Source: Shewanella khirikhana (GTDB lineage Bacteria > Pseudomonadota > Gammaproteobacteria > Enterobacterales > Shewanellaceae). Taken from it: 64,000 bases of DNA. Of this stretch, positions 56,197-64,000 are shown piece by piece. The DNA lies in assembly GCF_003957745.1 (NCBI RefSeq), contig NZ_CP020373.1, positions 1,302,001 to 1,366,000 of the forward strand, given 5' to 3'. Within the stretch, counting starts at the first letter, position 1. Every line of letters starts with the position of its first letter. Made by a program: the position numbers and the translations under genes. The notes beneath the pieces are model-generated. The model had not been told where the DNA came from. It saw only the letters and a list, made by a program, of their open reading frames with translations, and did no database searches.

Positions 56197-57453
56197 TCAG
56201 CCCTGGCCGTCCTGGCCGAAAAAGTAAGTTACCCGTTCTCGTGGATTGAGATAATTGAAGATTTTCTCGGGTAGCGCGGCGGGTGGCAGACAGCGCACTA
56301 TGCTGAGTCCCTCGGCTTCAAGGTCAATTATAGGAGCCTGATCTTTTGGCACCAGCGCATCGTAAACCATGATCCTCGGGAACAGCAGCTTACTGAGGTT
56401 AACGGCCATGACCATACCGAACTGACCACTGGTCAGCTCGACAACAGAGCCTGGCGGGTAAATCCCCAACATACGGATAAGTTGACCGATAAAGTCGCCA
56501 TTGAGTTTACCTTTGTAATTTTTGAAGAGATAACCCAATGCCGCATAAGGGGTTTTCGCTTTGGAAACGTTTTCAGGATGGCAAAGTTTGTCGTACTCAT
56601 TCACCACAGCTGCGAGCTGTGACAGCTGGCATAGCTCCTTGGCTTTTAATGCTTTGGGGTAGCCGGTGCCGTCCAAAAATTCGTGGTGATTGGTGATGAC
56701 CGGCAAGGCCTTTTCGGGGAAATTCTCGGCAAGCTTCACCAGCTCAGCGCCAAAAAGCGGATGCTGCTTGATAAAGTTCTCTTCCGGTGTGGTCAGCGGT
56801 GCCTGCTTTTTTAAGATTTGAGCCGGCACCTTGAGCTTGCCCACGTCGTGGAACAGTGCTCCCATGCCGAGCGCCTCAATTTCGCTTCGCTCCCAGCCCA
56901 GCTCCTTGGCGATGAGCATGCTCAGCACGGCCACGTTAAGGGAGTGATAGTAGATGCCATCGTCTTTTTTGGCGTCGCCCATCAGATGCAGCACCAGGTT
57001 ATCGCTGTCGAGCAGCTGGCTGGTGATGTCGTGGATAAGGGCTTCGGCATCCTGAATTGCATTCAGAGGGCGGCTTCGCAACTTGCTGATAAGGCTTCGC
57101 ATTTTGGCAAGCGAGCGGTCAAATTCCTGCTCGGTTTTGCCCAGTTCGCGGCGCATCTTCTTCAGCTTGTCGATTTGCTCTTGCTTCTTTTTGTCGAGGG
57201 TTTCCCGCAGTGGTTCCAGGGATTCTGCAGGCGCTGGCTTATTCGCAGCTTCTTCTTTCAGCGGCGGCACATCGCTGCGATCGAGATCGACAAACACATG
57301 CTCAATACCCAGGCTTCTGATCAGCTGGATTTGCGCTTCTTGTTTCAGGCGGAAGCTGTTGAATAAAAAAGGGTGGTCCTTCCAGGCCACAGGCAGGCGA
57401 ACAAAGTTGCCAACCTGCAGTTGGTTGACGCTAACCTTACAACATTTATTCAT
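56197..57453 (-). CDS. HD-GYP domain c-di-GMP phosphodiesterase
   Basis: The 418 residues hold an N-terminal DUF3391-like domain (1-60: VNQLQVGNFVRLPVAWKDHPFLF), a Lys/Glu-rich helix (80-125) and an HD-GYP domain (about 165-310). H202-D203 are in LFHDVGKLKVP, HHE at 256-258, and DGTGYP at 261-266 is the full signature. It is predicted to hydrolyse c-di-GMP. It is paralogous to the protein at 29672-30886, with the same architecture, but keeps the Tyr of GYP. No good ribosome site is visible before ATG 57453, which suggests low translation or a different start. It is divergent from the 2OG oxygenase gene. Confidence 0.88.
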   Translation of the reverse strand: MNKCCKVSVNQLQVGNFVRLPVAWKDHPFLFNSFRLKQEAQIQLIRSLGIEHVFVDLDRSDVPPLKEEAANKPAPAESLEPLRETLDKKKQEQIDKLKKMRRELGKTEQEFDRSLAKMRSLISKLRSRPLNAIQDAEALIHDITSQLLDSDNLVLHLMGDAKKDDGIYYHSLNVAVLSMLIAKELGWERSEIEALGMGALFHDVGKLKVPAQILKKQAPLTTPEENFIKQHPLFGAELVKLAENFPEKALPVITNHHEFLDGTGYPKALKAKELCQLSQLAAVVNEYDKLCHPENVSKAKTPYAALGYLFKNYKGKLNGDFIGQLIRMLGIYPPGSVVELTSGQFGMVMAVNLSKLLFPRIMVYDALVPKDQAPIIDLEAEGLSIVRCLPPAALPEKIFNYLNPRERVTYFFGQDGQG

Positions 57454-57562
57454 ATGGGGTCAGTCAATTACGAGAGGGTTAAGTTTAGCCCAATGGTAAT
57501 ACTTTACAATTACTTAACTGACGTGTCAGCATAGTAAGACATAAGAATTCCCTGAGTGTGAC

Positions 57563-58261
57563 ATGGATTTTATCGAAGTATACCCGAACGCGATACCGGA
57601 TGAGCTGTGTGATCGCTTAATTAGTGTGCTGGAACAACATCCTGGCGTGGTTGACGGCAAAACCGGCAATGGGGTGGACAAAGAGAAAAAGCTCAGCCGG
57701 GACATCACACTGGACGCCTTCAACGAATTAATGCCTATCCGCAACGAACTGCTTGGCTATGCGCTCAAGGGCACGGTGGATTACTTTGATAAGTATTCCA
57801 TGGCACTGATGGGGGCGGTCGCCGTGCAGGTGGCGGACGAGCAGGGCAAGCCGGTGACCCTGACTCCGGCAAACTATGACACTCTTGGCCATCCACGCGC
57901 CGATGCACTGGTGAAGTACCTGTATCGCAGCGGGACCATCAATATCCAAAAGTATCCCAAGGGCAAGGGCGGCTACCCACACTGGCACTCAGAGCAGTTT
58001 CCCCAAAATGGACATAACGAAGCGCTGCACCGGGTGGTGCTGTATATGTTTTACCTCAATGATGTTGAAGAGGGCGGCGAGACAGAGTTTTTCTATCAGG
58101 GCCGTAAACTGAAGCCGACCAAGGGCACCATGGTGATTGCGCCCGCAGGCTTTACTCACACCCACAGAGGCAATGTGCCGCAAAGCTCGGATAAATACAT
58201 AGCGACTTCCTGGGTAATGTTTAATCGCGCCGAGCAGCTGTACGCGAAGCTGGGGCAGTAG
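57563..58261 (+). CDS. 2OG-Fe(II) oxygenase, prolyl 4-hydroxylase-like
   Basis: The 232 residues have the jelly-roll oxygenase pattern with iron ligands H142 and E144 in PHWHSEQF, the distal H201 in THTHRG and 2OG-binding K211 ten residues later. GGETEFF (171-177) is the typical prolyl-4-hydroxylase block. HxE in place of the usual HxD is notable and could matter for activity. The substrate may be a protein proline or a small molecule. It is divergent from the HD-GYP gene with a 109-bp gap and is a single-gene unit. Confidence 0.82.
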   Translation: MDFIEVYPNAIPDELCDRLISVLEQHPGVVDGKTGNGVDKEKKLSRDITLDAFNELMPIRNELLGYALKGTVDYFDKYSMALMGAVAVQVADEQGKPVTLTPANYDTLGHPRADALVKYLYRSGTINIQKYPKGKGGYPHWHSEQFPQNGHNEALHRVVLYMFYLNDVEEGGETEFFYQGRKLKPTKGTMVIAPAGFTHTHRGNVPQSSDKYIATSWVMFNRAEQLYAKLGQ

Positions 58262-58288
58262 TTCGCGCCGCTTAGCGCCGCCCACTAC

Positions 58289-58318
58289 AGATTATGCAAA
58301 AAGAGATTATGCAAAAAG
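58289..58318 (+). repeat. 15-bp perfect tandem repeat
   Basis: AGATTATGCAAAAAG occurs twice in direct succession just before the terminator at 58313. It probably arose by slippage. Confidence 0.8.
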
Positions 58319-58338
58319 GCCGCAATGCGGCCTTTTTT
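58313..58338. terminator. Terminator after 2OG oxygenase gene
   Basis: AAAAGGCCGC / GCGGCCTTTT stem with a 3-nt loop and an eight-T tail. It may also serve the minus-strand kinase gene ending at 58365. Confidence 0.85.
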
Positions 58339-58364
58339 TTAACCCAATTTCACTGGCAGAACAG

Positions 58365-59714
58365 TTACAGCGGGATGCGGATCCGGAACAGAGCGCCTTC
58401 CAGAATGGACTCTTCAATGGTCAGCACGCCGTTGTAGCTCGACACGATTTCGTGGCAAACCGCAAGCCCGATACCCTGGCCCGGGCTTTGGGTGTCGGCC
58501 CTCACGCCGCGCTCGATAATCTTTTGCCGCAGGCTCTCGGCCACGCCGGGGCCATCGTCTTCCACTCTGAGTTCAAATTCGCCGCGGGCGTTGATTTCGG
58601 CGCTCACCCGCACCATGCCAATACACAGCCGGAAGGCATTTTCCATCAGGTTGCCACACAGCTCCATAATGTCGCCTTTATCGCCGGGGAACAGCAACAT
58701 AGGTGGAATGCGGGCAGAAAACTGCACGTCTTTGTCGCGATAGATTTTGAACAGCATCTGCGATAGCTGAGTCACCAGTGGCAGCAGCTGGGTTTGCTCC
58801 TGCTTCAGGCCTTTACGACCGAGCATGGCGCGCTTGAGCTGATACTTCACCAGATGATCCATCTGGCTGACCTGTTCCATTACCTTTTCGCCGGCTTCCT
58901 GTTGATGCAGCGCCCTGTCATCCAGAATGGCATGCACCGCTGCCAGCCGGGTTTTGAGGCTGTGGGCGAGGTCATTCATGGCGTTTTGATAACGCTCCTG
59001 CTGGGCAGCTGATTGCTGCAGCAGTTGGTTAAGTGCCTGGGTAACGCCTTCAAGCTCCACCGGGTAGCCGTCCGATAAGGACTTGGCTTTGCCATCGGCA
59101 ATGGATTTGAGTTCTTCCTGCATCCGCACCAGCGGACGCATCCCCCAGTAGGCGGCACTGACCAGCAGGATCAGCGCCAGTACCAACACCAGTGCCAGCC
59201 TGAAATAGGTACGGCGACTGAACTTGCTGTATTCCTGCTCGAGTTTCTCGGCATCTTTCATTACCAGCAGGTTGTAGTGCACCTTGGCGATGTCCACCGA
59301 CAGCATATAGATGTAGTAGCCGCGGCCATCGGAGAGGGTAAGGTAGTAGGGCGGCGACTCGCCTTTGATTTCGGCAAAGCGCTCACAGGTGTCGAACAGC
59401 CCCCGGTCAACCGCCATCGAAGAGGTCCATACCTGCTTGAATCTGTCATCGCAGCTGGCCATTACGTAGCGCTCGGTTTTGCGGTTCTCTTCAAGCCAGG
59501 CGCTGGTGTCGGGGATAAGGTCGTGCTCGCGCAGCTCTGCCGCCACCTGAGGGATTTCGGCAATCAGCTGGGCGGTTTCTTCGTTGTAGGAGTTTTGCGC
59601 ATGGAGGATGTTCACCATCCAGGCCAAACCAAAGCCCACCAGAGTAATAATCGACAGGGATGTGAGGTACATCCTTGTCAGCAGGCGGCGTTTGGGTTTG
59701 AGCTTGAAGCGCAT
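58365..59714 (-). CDS. PhoQ-like sensor histidine kinase
   Basis: The 449 residues hold TM1 (about 16-38), a periplasmic sensor (about 40-170), TM2 (about 171-190) and a HAMP-like linker. In the dimerisation helix H251 lies in DLAHSLKTRLAA (the DxxHxLKTPL box, with R in place of P). The C-terminal ATPase has N, G1 (DDGPGV) and G2 (GQGIGLAV) boxes. It resembles PhoQ, which senses divalent cations and cationic peptides, but the ligand here is unknown. The response regulator gene is 4 bp upstream and cotranscribed. Confidence 0.87.
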   Translation of the reverse strand: MRFKLKPKRRLLTRMYLTSLSIITLVGFGLAWMVNILHAQNSYNEETAQLIAEIPQVAAELREHDLIPDTSAWLEENRKTERYVMASCDDRFKQVWTSSMAVDRGLFDTCERFAEIKGESPPYYLTLSDGRGYYIYMLSVDIAKVHYNLLVMKDAEKLEQEYSKFSRRTYFRLALVLVLALILLVSAAYWGMRPLVRMQEELKSIADGKAKSLSDGYPVELEGVTQALNQLLQQSAAQQERYQNAMNDLAHSLKTRLAAVHAILDDRALHQQEAGEKVMEQVSQMDHLVKYQLKRAMLGRKGLKQEQTQLLPLVTQLSQMLFKIYRDKDVQFSARIPPMLLFPGDKGDIMELCGNLMENAFRLCIGMVRVSAEINARGEFELRVEDDGPGVAESLRQKIIERGVRADTQSPGQGIGLAVCHEIVSSYNGVLTIEESILEGALFRIRIPL

Positions 59715-59717
59715 GGC

Positions 59718-60392
59718 TTAGTTACAGGGCAGGTTGAATTTGTAGCCCTGGCCCCGAATGGTCACTATGGGGTTATCCATACCATCCCGGGTCAGCTTTT
59801 TACGCAGGCGGCTTACCATCACTTCGATGGTGTTGGGATCGCCTTCTTTGTCGCCGTAAATCACATCCAAAAGTCGCTGCTTGGCGACCACTTCATGGCT
59901 GTGACGCATCAGATATTCGAGGATGAGATATTCAAAGGCGGTGATTTCGAGGATTTCATCATCGAGGGTGACCTGCTTGGCGGCAAGGTCGAGCACCAAA
60001 GAGCCTGAGGTAATTTTGGGTTTCACAAAACCGGCACTGCGGCGCACCAGTGCATCGAGACGGGCAACCAGCTCTTCTTTTTGAAAGGGTTTTACCAGGT
60101 AATCGTCGGCACCGGCATTCAGGCCTTCCACTTTGTCCTGCCAGTTAACCCGGGCGGTGAGAATAAGAATGGGCGCTTTGAGTTCGGCGTCGCGCAGACG
60201 GGTAATCAGTTCAATACCGTCCTGATCCGGCAGCCCCAAATCGACAATGGCAACATCGATGGGATAGTTGGTCGCCTGAAAAAAACCTTCCTGAGCCGTG
60301 TTGGCTACCTGTACCTGATTTCCAAGCTCACTGAGCTGAACTTTGAGGTGGTGTGACAGCAAAGGATCATCTTCAACAACCAGAATTCTCAT
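59718..60392 (-). CDS. PhoP-like OmpR-family response regulator
   Basis: The 224 residues hold a receiver domain (1-115; D8/D9, phospho-acceptor D51, K101 in LVKPF) and an OmpR-type winged helix (about 125-224: EYLILEYLMRHSHEVVAKQRLLDVIYG, VMVSRLRKKL). It pairs with the PhoQ-like kinase downstream. ATG 60392 is chosen by alignment (MRILVVEDD). It is divergent from the PhnD-like gene with a 179-bp promoter region. Confidence 0.92.
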   Translation of the reverse strand: MRILVVEDDPLLSHHLKVQLSELGNQVQVANTAQEGFFQATNYPIDVAIVDLGLPDQDGIELITRLRDAELKAPILILTARVNWQDKVEGLNAGADDYLVKPFQKEELVARLDALVRRSAGFVKPKITSGSLVLDLAAKQVTLDDEILEITAFEYLILEYLMRHSHEVVAKQRLLDVIYGDKEGDPNTIEVMVSRLRKKLTRDGMDNPIVTIRGQGYKFNLPCN

Positions 60393-60571
60393 AACAGGGT
60401 TCCCATGCAAATTTCGGCCAGTTTACGTGCTAAAGGCTTGAGAGTAAAAATTTTCCACTATTCTATGACGAATATTCTTAATGAACGCTGACCGGTAAGC
60501 GCCCAAGCCCTTGTCAGCTTGACTGGATGCGTTACAATCCGTGCACCAAATTGACCCTGGAATTTACACCC

Positions 60572-61426
60572 ATGAAAAACATCGCCAAATTGATGCTGGT
60601 GTTGCTGGCAGGCGTTGCACCAGCGGCCTATGCCACCACCTTTACCTTTACAGCTATTCCCGATGAAGACGAGACCAAGCTGCGCAGCCGTTTCGAGAAG
60701 GTGGCAGACTATTTGGAAACCCAGCTTGGCGTGGAAGTAAAGTATGTACCTGTGAAGTCTTACTCCGCTGCCGTCACTGCGTTTCGTAACAATCAGGTAC
60801 AGCTTGCCTGGTTTGGCGGTTTGTCCGGTGTGCAGGCCCGTCGCCTGGTGCCGGGCTCTGAAGCCATTGCCCAGGGCTACGAAGACCAGTTCTTCAAAAG
60901 CTATATCATCGCTCACCACAGCACCGGCCTGACCCAGGGCACTAACTTTCCGGCCATTGGCGGTTACACCTTCACCTTTGGCTCCAAAGACTCAACCTCT
61001 GGCCGTTTGATGCCGCAGTTCTTTATTGAGCGCAACCTGGGTAAGCGTCCTGAAGATCTGTTTAAGCGCGTGGGTTTCTCCGGTGACCACAGCCGCACTG
61101 TGACCCAGGTTGAGGCCGGTGTGTATCAGGTGGGCGCGGTCAACTACAAGGTATGGGACTCCATGGTGGAAGCTGGTAAAGTGGATGCCAGCAAGGTGCA
61201 GGTGGTGTGGGAAAGCCCGGCTTACCCTGACTACCAGTGGACCATCCGCGGCGATGTAAACAAAACCTATGGCGACGACTTTAAAGCTAAAGTCACCAAG
61301 GTACTGCTGGAGATGAAAGACCCTGATCTGCTGTCTTCTTTCCCACGCCAGTCGTTTGTGCCTGCCGATAACGAAGACTATCAGCCAGTTGAAGACGTGG
61401 CCAAAGCCATCGGCCTTATCGACTGA
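60572..61426 (+). CDS. PhnD-like periplasmic substrate-binding protein
   Basis: The protein is about 284 residues with a signal peptide (cleavage near AYA-TT). It then has the PhnD pattern: FTAIPDEDETKLRSRFEKVADYLE, VEVKYVPVKSYSAAVTAF, LAWFGGLSGVQA, and GSKDSTSGRLMPQFF. PhnD proteins bind phosphonates, and relatives bind phosphite or other oxyanions. ATG 60572 is selected from the signal peptide. It is the first of three overlapping or adjacent transporter genes. Confidence 0.88.
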   Translation: MKNIAKLMLVLLAGVAPAAYATTFTFTAIPDEDETKLRSRFEKVADYLETQLGVEVKYVPVKSYSAAVTAFRNNQVQLAWFGGLSGVQARRLVPGSEAIAQGYEDQFFKSYIIAHHSTGLTQGTNFPAIGGYTFTFGSKDSTSGRLMPQFFIERNLGKRPEDLFKRVGFSGDHSRTVTQVEAGVYQVGAVNYKVWDSMVEAGKVDASKVQVVWESPAYPDYQWTIRGDVNKTYGDDFKAKVTKVLLEMKDPDLLSSFPRQSFVPADNEDYQPVEDVAKAIGLID

Positions 61427-61428
61427 TT

Positions 61429-62154
61429 ATGCTTGATATCCAAGGGTTAACCCTTGCCTATGCTGACCGGGAGATCCTGCGCGATCTCTCGGTTTCGTTT
61501 AGGGCTGGGCAAAAAGTCGCTATTCTGGGTGCCTCGGGGGCCGGGAAATCCACCTTACTGACGCACCTGCATAAACGTCTGGCCGCTGATGCCGCTCTGT
61601 GTGCCCAAAGCCAGGGGCTGGTCGAGGGCTTAAGCCTTTACCACAATATTTATATGGGGGCGCTGGCCCGCCATAACGCCTTGTATAACCTAGCTAATCT
61701 TGTCAGGCCGTTTGGCTCACGTCTGGATGAAGTGCACAAGATTTGCCAGAGCCTCGAGCTCGATATGCCAGCCTCTACCCTGGTGAGCCGCTTGTCCGGC
61801 GGTCAGCGGCAGCGGGTGGCCATTGGCAGGGCCTTGTATCAGCAAAAATCCATTTTTCTGGGGGACGAGCCGGTCTCAGCCCTGGATCCTGCCATGGCTG
61901 ATAGGGTCATCCAGCATATCAATCGCAGCCACGAAACCGTGGTGATGGTGCTGCACAACCGTCATCAGGCGCTGACCCATTTCGATCGTATTCTTGGGCT
62001 TGCCGATGGCGGCTTGCAGCTGGATGCACCGGCTGCAAGTTTGCAGTTGGCAGATTTGGACCGTTTTTATTCCGCTGAAGACGGCAGTGATACCGTTCAC
62101 GACGACTTGAACCAGGCGATTACACCCGCAGCACATCCGGGAGAGCCCCGGTGA
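61429..62154 (+). CDS. PhnC-like ABC transporter ATP-binding protein
   Basis: The 241 residues hold Walker A GASGAGKS (34-41), signature LSGGQRQRV (122-130), Walker B IFLGDEP (142-148) and the switch H in MVLHNRH. The length is somewhat shorter than typical PhnC. The start at 61429 is 2 bp after the PhnD stop, and the stop overlaps the permease start (GTGA). Confidence 0.9.
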   Translation: MLDIQGLTLAYADREILRDLSVSFRAGQKVAILGASGAGKSTLLTHLHKRLAADAALCAQSQGLVEGLSLYHNIYMGALARHNALYNLANLVRPFGSRLDEVHKICQSLELDMPASTLVSRLSGGQRQRVAIGRALYQQKSIFLGDEPVSALDPAMADRVIQHINRSHETVVMVLHNRHQALTHFDRILGLADGGLQLDAPAASLQLADLDRFYSAEDGSDTVHDDLNQAITPAAHPGEPR

Positions 62155-63647
62155 AAACAGGCTTTTTTGGCCGCTGGCAGCGGCTGACCCTGGGTCTGTG
62201 GCTGGTGTGTTTCGGCGCCTTTTTCTTTGCCGATACTGAAGTTATTGCCCTCGAACCCTGGAATGAACTTGGCCGCATGGCCAAGGGCTTTATTTCCCCT
62301 GACTTTCTGGCCACCGATCATCTGTTTGAAGCCCTGTGGCAAACGGTCAGCTTTGCGCTGCTCGGTGTTGCGTTGGGGCTTGTTATCGGGATCCCGCTGT
62401 CACTGGTGTACCACAGGCCCTGGGTCGCAGCGTTTTGCGCCTTTATCCGTGCTATCCATGAACTCTTTTGGGCACTGCTGTTTTTGCAGCTGTTTGGTCT
62501 GTCGCCCATTACCGGGGTGTTGGCGCTGGCGCTCCCTTACGGCACCACCTTTGCGCGGGTGTTTCACGATATTCTGTGCCGTGCCCCCAAAGATACCGGC
62601 AGTACCTTGCCAGCTGGCACGGATGTGGTCAGCCACTATGTGTATGCCAAAGTCGTGCATGTGCTGCCGGAGCTTCTGGCCTATGTGCGCTACCGCTTCG
62701 AATGTGCGCTTCGAAGCAGTGCTGTGCTTGGCTTTGTCGGTATGCCCACGCTGGGCTTTCATCTGGAAAGTGCCTTTAAACAGGGGCATTACAGCGAAGG
62801 CGCGGCTCTGCTTATTCTGTTTATTATCCTGATTGGCATCTTGCCCTATTGGTGCAAAAAAGCTCTGTTGCCGCTGTATCTGCTGGCGGCGGTGGTGTTC
62901 TTGCCGCCTGTGGCTGCTATCGATGGCATGCTCATCTGGCGCTTTGTCAGCGAAGACATCTGGCCTTATGCCATTCGTCAGTGGTTTGGCGGTGAACTCA
63001 CCCTGCTGCCGGCGCTCGCTGACACCAGCAACTGGTTGATGACGCTGCTTAAAAATCAGGCATTACCCGGCATAGGCGCGACCCTGCTGCTGGCTTTTGC
63101 GGCGCTGGGGTTGACCCATATGCTGGTGCTGCTGATGTTGCCCCTTGGCTACCGACCTTTGGTGGGCCGCCTTGGCGATTGGTTCAGCCGAGGCTGGCAA
63201 CTGCTGCTTCGCTCGGTACCTGAGTACATTCTGGCGTTTGTGTTTATGTTGCTGCTTGGCCCTTCAATGCTGCCGGCCATTCTGGCGCTGGCGCTGCATA
63301 ACTCAGGCCTGATAGCGTTTTTAACCAGCCGCAGTGCCAACCGCTTAAGTCCGAGGCCAGAAGATAAAGCGGGGCTGGATGGGTTTGGCTATCGGGTGCT
63401 GCCGGCGATCTATCCCGGCATGATGGCGCTGCTGTTTTATCGGTTTGAAGTGATTTTGCGGGAAACCGCCATTCTCGGTATGCTCGGCGTGGCGACCCTG
63501 GGCTTTTACATCGACAGCAATTTCTCGGAAATTCGCTTTTCCGGTGCTTTGGTACTGATGGCGGTAACGGCCCTGATGAACGTGGCGGTGGACGCTGCGG
63601 CCCGCCGTGCCCTTGGGCAGGAGAGCCGTCAGCGGGAACGCTGTTAA
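62151..63647 (+). CDS. Fused PhnE-like ABC permease (two permease modules)
   Basis: The 498-residue inner membrane protein has two permease halves in one chain. The first (about 40-260) contains ALPYGTTFARVFHDIL and AVLGFVGMPTLGF. The second (about 285-490) has ALHNSGLIAFLT and AILGMLGVATLGF. Each carries the PhnE-type coupling region. Normally PhnE is a single module that dimerises. The start is GTG 62151 overlapping the ATPase stop. Together with 60572 and 61429 it makes a complete importer. No phosphonate degradation genes are in the window. Confidence 0.87.
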   Translation: MKTGFFGRWQRLTLGLWLVCFGAFFFADTEVIALEPWNELGRMAKGFISPDFLATDHLFEALWQTVSFALLGVALGLVIGIPLSLVYHRPWVAAFCAFIRAIHELFWALLFLQLFGLSPITGVLALALPYGTTFARVFHDILCRAPKDTGSTLPAGTDVVSHYVYAKVVHVLPELLAYVRYRFECALRSSAVLGFVGMPTLGFHLESAFKQGHYSEGAALLILFIILIGILPYWCKKALLPLYLLAAVVFLPPVAAIDGMLIWRFVSEDIWPYAIRQWFGGELTLLPALADTSNWLMTLLKNQALPGIGATLLLAFAALGLTHMLVLLMLPLGYRPLVGRLGDWFSRGWQLLLRSVPEYILAFVFMLLLGPSMLPAILALALHNSGLIAFLTSRSANRLSPRPEDKAGLDGFGYRVLPAIYPGMMALLFYRFEVILRETAILGMLGVATLGFYIDSNFSEIRFSGALVLMAVTALMNVAVDAAARRALGQESRQRERC

Positions 63648-63668
63648 CGCGTTAATATCCCTTCAATA

Positions 63669-63998
63669 TTATGCCGCAGGGGCCTGTGCTCTGGCGCGTT
63701 TGAGGCGAATGATGCCTTCACAGCACCAGGCGGCATAGGCCACAAAGGCCATAACCCCGCTCATGATGCACACCAGGCGTACCCAGGGGGCACCCGCGGC
63801 AAGGCGCATGCTGACATAATCAAAGGTCGCAATGCCCCACACAGCCACCAGGGCGCCAAGCAGCACCAGTTGCAGCGCCCGCAGCGCATACTCGCGGCCG
63901 AAACACAATAAAGGCGCCGCGGCAAAGGCCAGGGCGCCAACGAGGTTACTGTATCTTAAGAAGTGTGCGCCGGTGAGCAAACAGGCCAGCACAATCAA
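63669..63998 (-). CDS. Predicted membrane protein at window edge (5' end uncertain)
   Basis: A frame of 109 codons ends at 63669 and is still open at the window edge. The first start-like codon in view is TTG 63998, so the true start may lie outside. It has four hydrophobic segments (VLACLLTGAHFL; LVGALAFAAAPLLCFG; ALQLVLLGALVAVWGIA; LVCIMSGVMAFVAYAAWC) and a basic tail. I do not recognise the family. Confidence 0.55.
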   Translation of the reverse strand: MIVLACLLTGAHFLRYSNLVGALAFAAAPLLCFGREYALRALQLVLLGALVAVWGIATFDYVSMRLAAGAPWVRLVCIMSGVMAFVAYAAWCCEGIIRLKRARAQAPAA

Positions 63999-64000
63999 TA

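Noticed and set aside
60527..60571. Upstream start for the PhnD-like protein
   Set aside because: The extra residues precede a good signal peptide beginning at ATG 60572 and would disrupt export.

Overview
The window looks like chromosomal DNA of a gammaproteobacterium of the genus Shewanella. The 16S rRNA at 48688-50232 reads as Shewanella. The genes are typical of the order Alteromonadales: paired TonB receptors, an smc-zipA-ligA run, the DUF4212/VC_2705-type symporter cluster, CysZ, and a PhoPQ-like pair. I recall a high-GC Shewanella such as S. amazonensis as a possible match, but that is a guess. There are no phage, IS or CRISPR signs. The gene content is chromosomal core plus lineage-specific metabolism.

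Layout. 1-5947: two paralogous TonB-dependent receptors on the minus strand, the first cut by the window edge. They share nearly identical signal peptides and upstream leaders. 6495-8666: a TDT-family transporter and a SAM methyltransferase. 8852-13110: a sulfur block, with a three-domain fusion (cysteine desulfurase, persulfide-dioxygenase-like metallo-beta-lactamase, rhodanese), a divergent TetR regulator and cysK. 13319-16931: a tight trio of RDD membrane protein, ketoacyl synthase III-like enzyme and REC-REC-GGDEF protein. 16948-20352: a DUF5916-type outer membrane protein and cysZ. 20635-27337: smc, zipA, ligA. 27463-29008: a secreted M9-type collagenase and a small membrane protein. 29672-32405: an HD-GYP protein, an SDR-like protein and dsbA. 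32672-38036: a DUF4212 subunit, a Na+/solute symporter, a cNMP/CBS/DUF294 protein, a DEDDh exonuclease and an LRAT-like protein. 38162-39226: a FabH paralogue.

39315-47681 is a hydroxyproline catabolism locus. It holds a GntR/FCD regulator, ketoglutarate semialdehyde dehydrogenase, 4-hydroxyproline 2-epimerase and a DapA-family deaminase. Diverging from these are a trans-3-hydroxyproline dehydratase-like protein and a D-amino-acid dehydrogenase, followed by an Xaa-Pro aminopeptidase on the opposite strand. With the collagenase about 12 kb away, this suggests collagen or gelatin use: secreted collagenase, then prolyl peptidase, then hydroxyproline to 2-oxoglutarate. A perfect 12-bp palindrome in the divergent promoter, with variants elsewhere, is a candidate GntR operator.

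47854-54194: gmhB followed by a complete rrn operon (P1 promoter, boxA, 16S, tRNA-Ile, tRNA-Ala, 23S, 5S, terminator). 54320-63998: a small membrane protein, a CorA transporter, a DUF3135 protein, a second HD-GYP protein, a prolyl-hydroxylase-like 2OG oxygenase, a PhoPQ-like two-component system, a PhnD/PhnC/fused-PhnE ABC transporter and an edge membrane protein.

The strongest leads are the desulfurase-PDO-rhodanese fusion, the collagen/hydroxyproline locus with its operator, and the RDD/KASIII/GGDEF trio.
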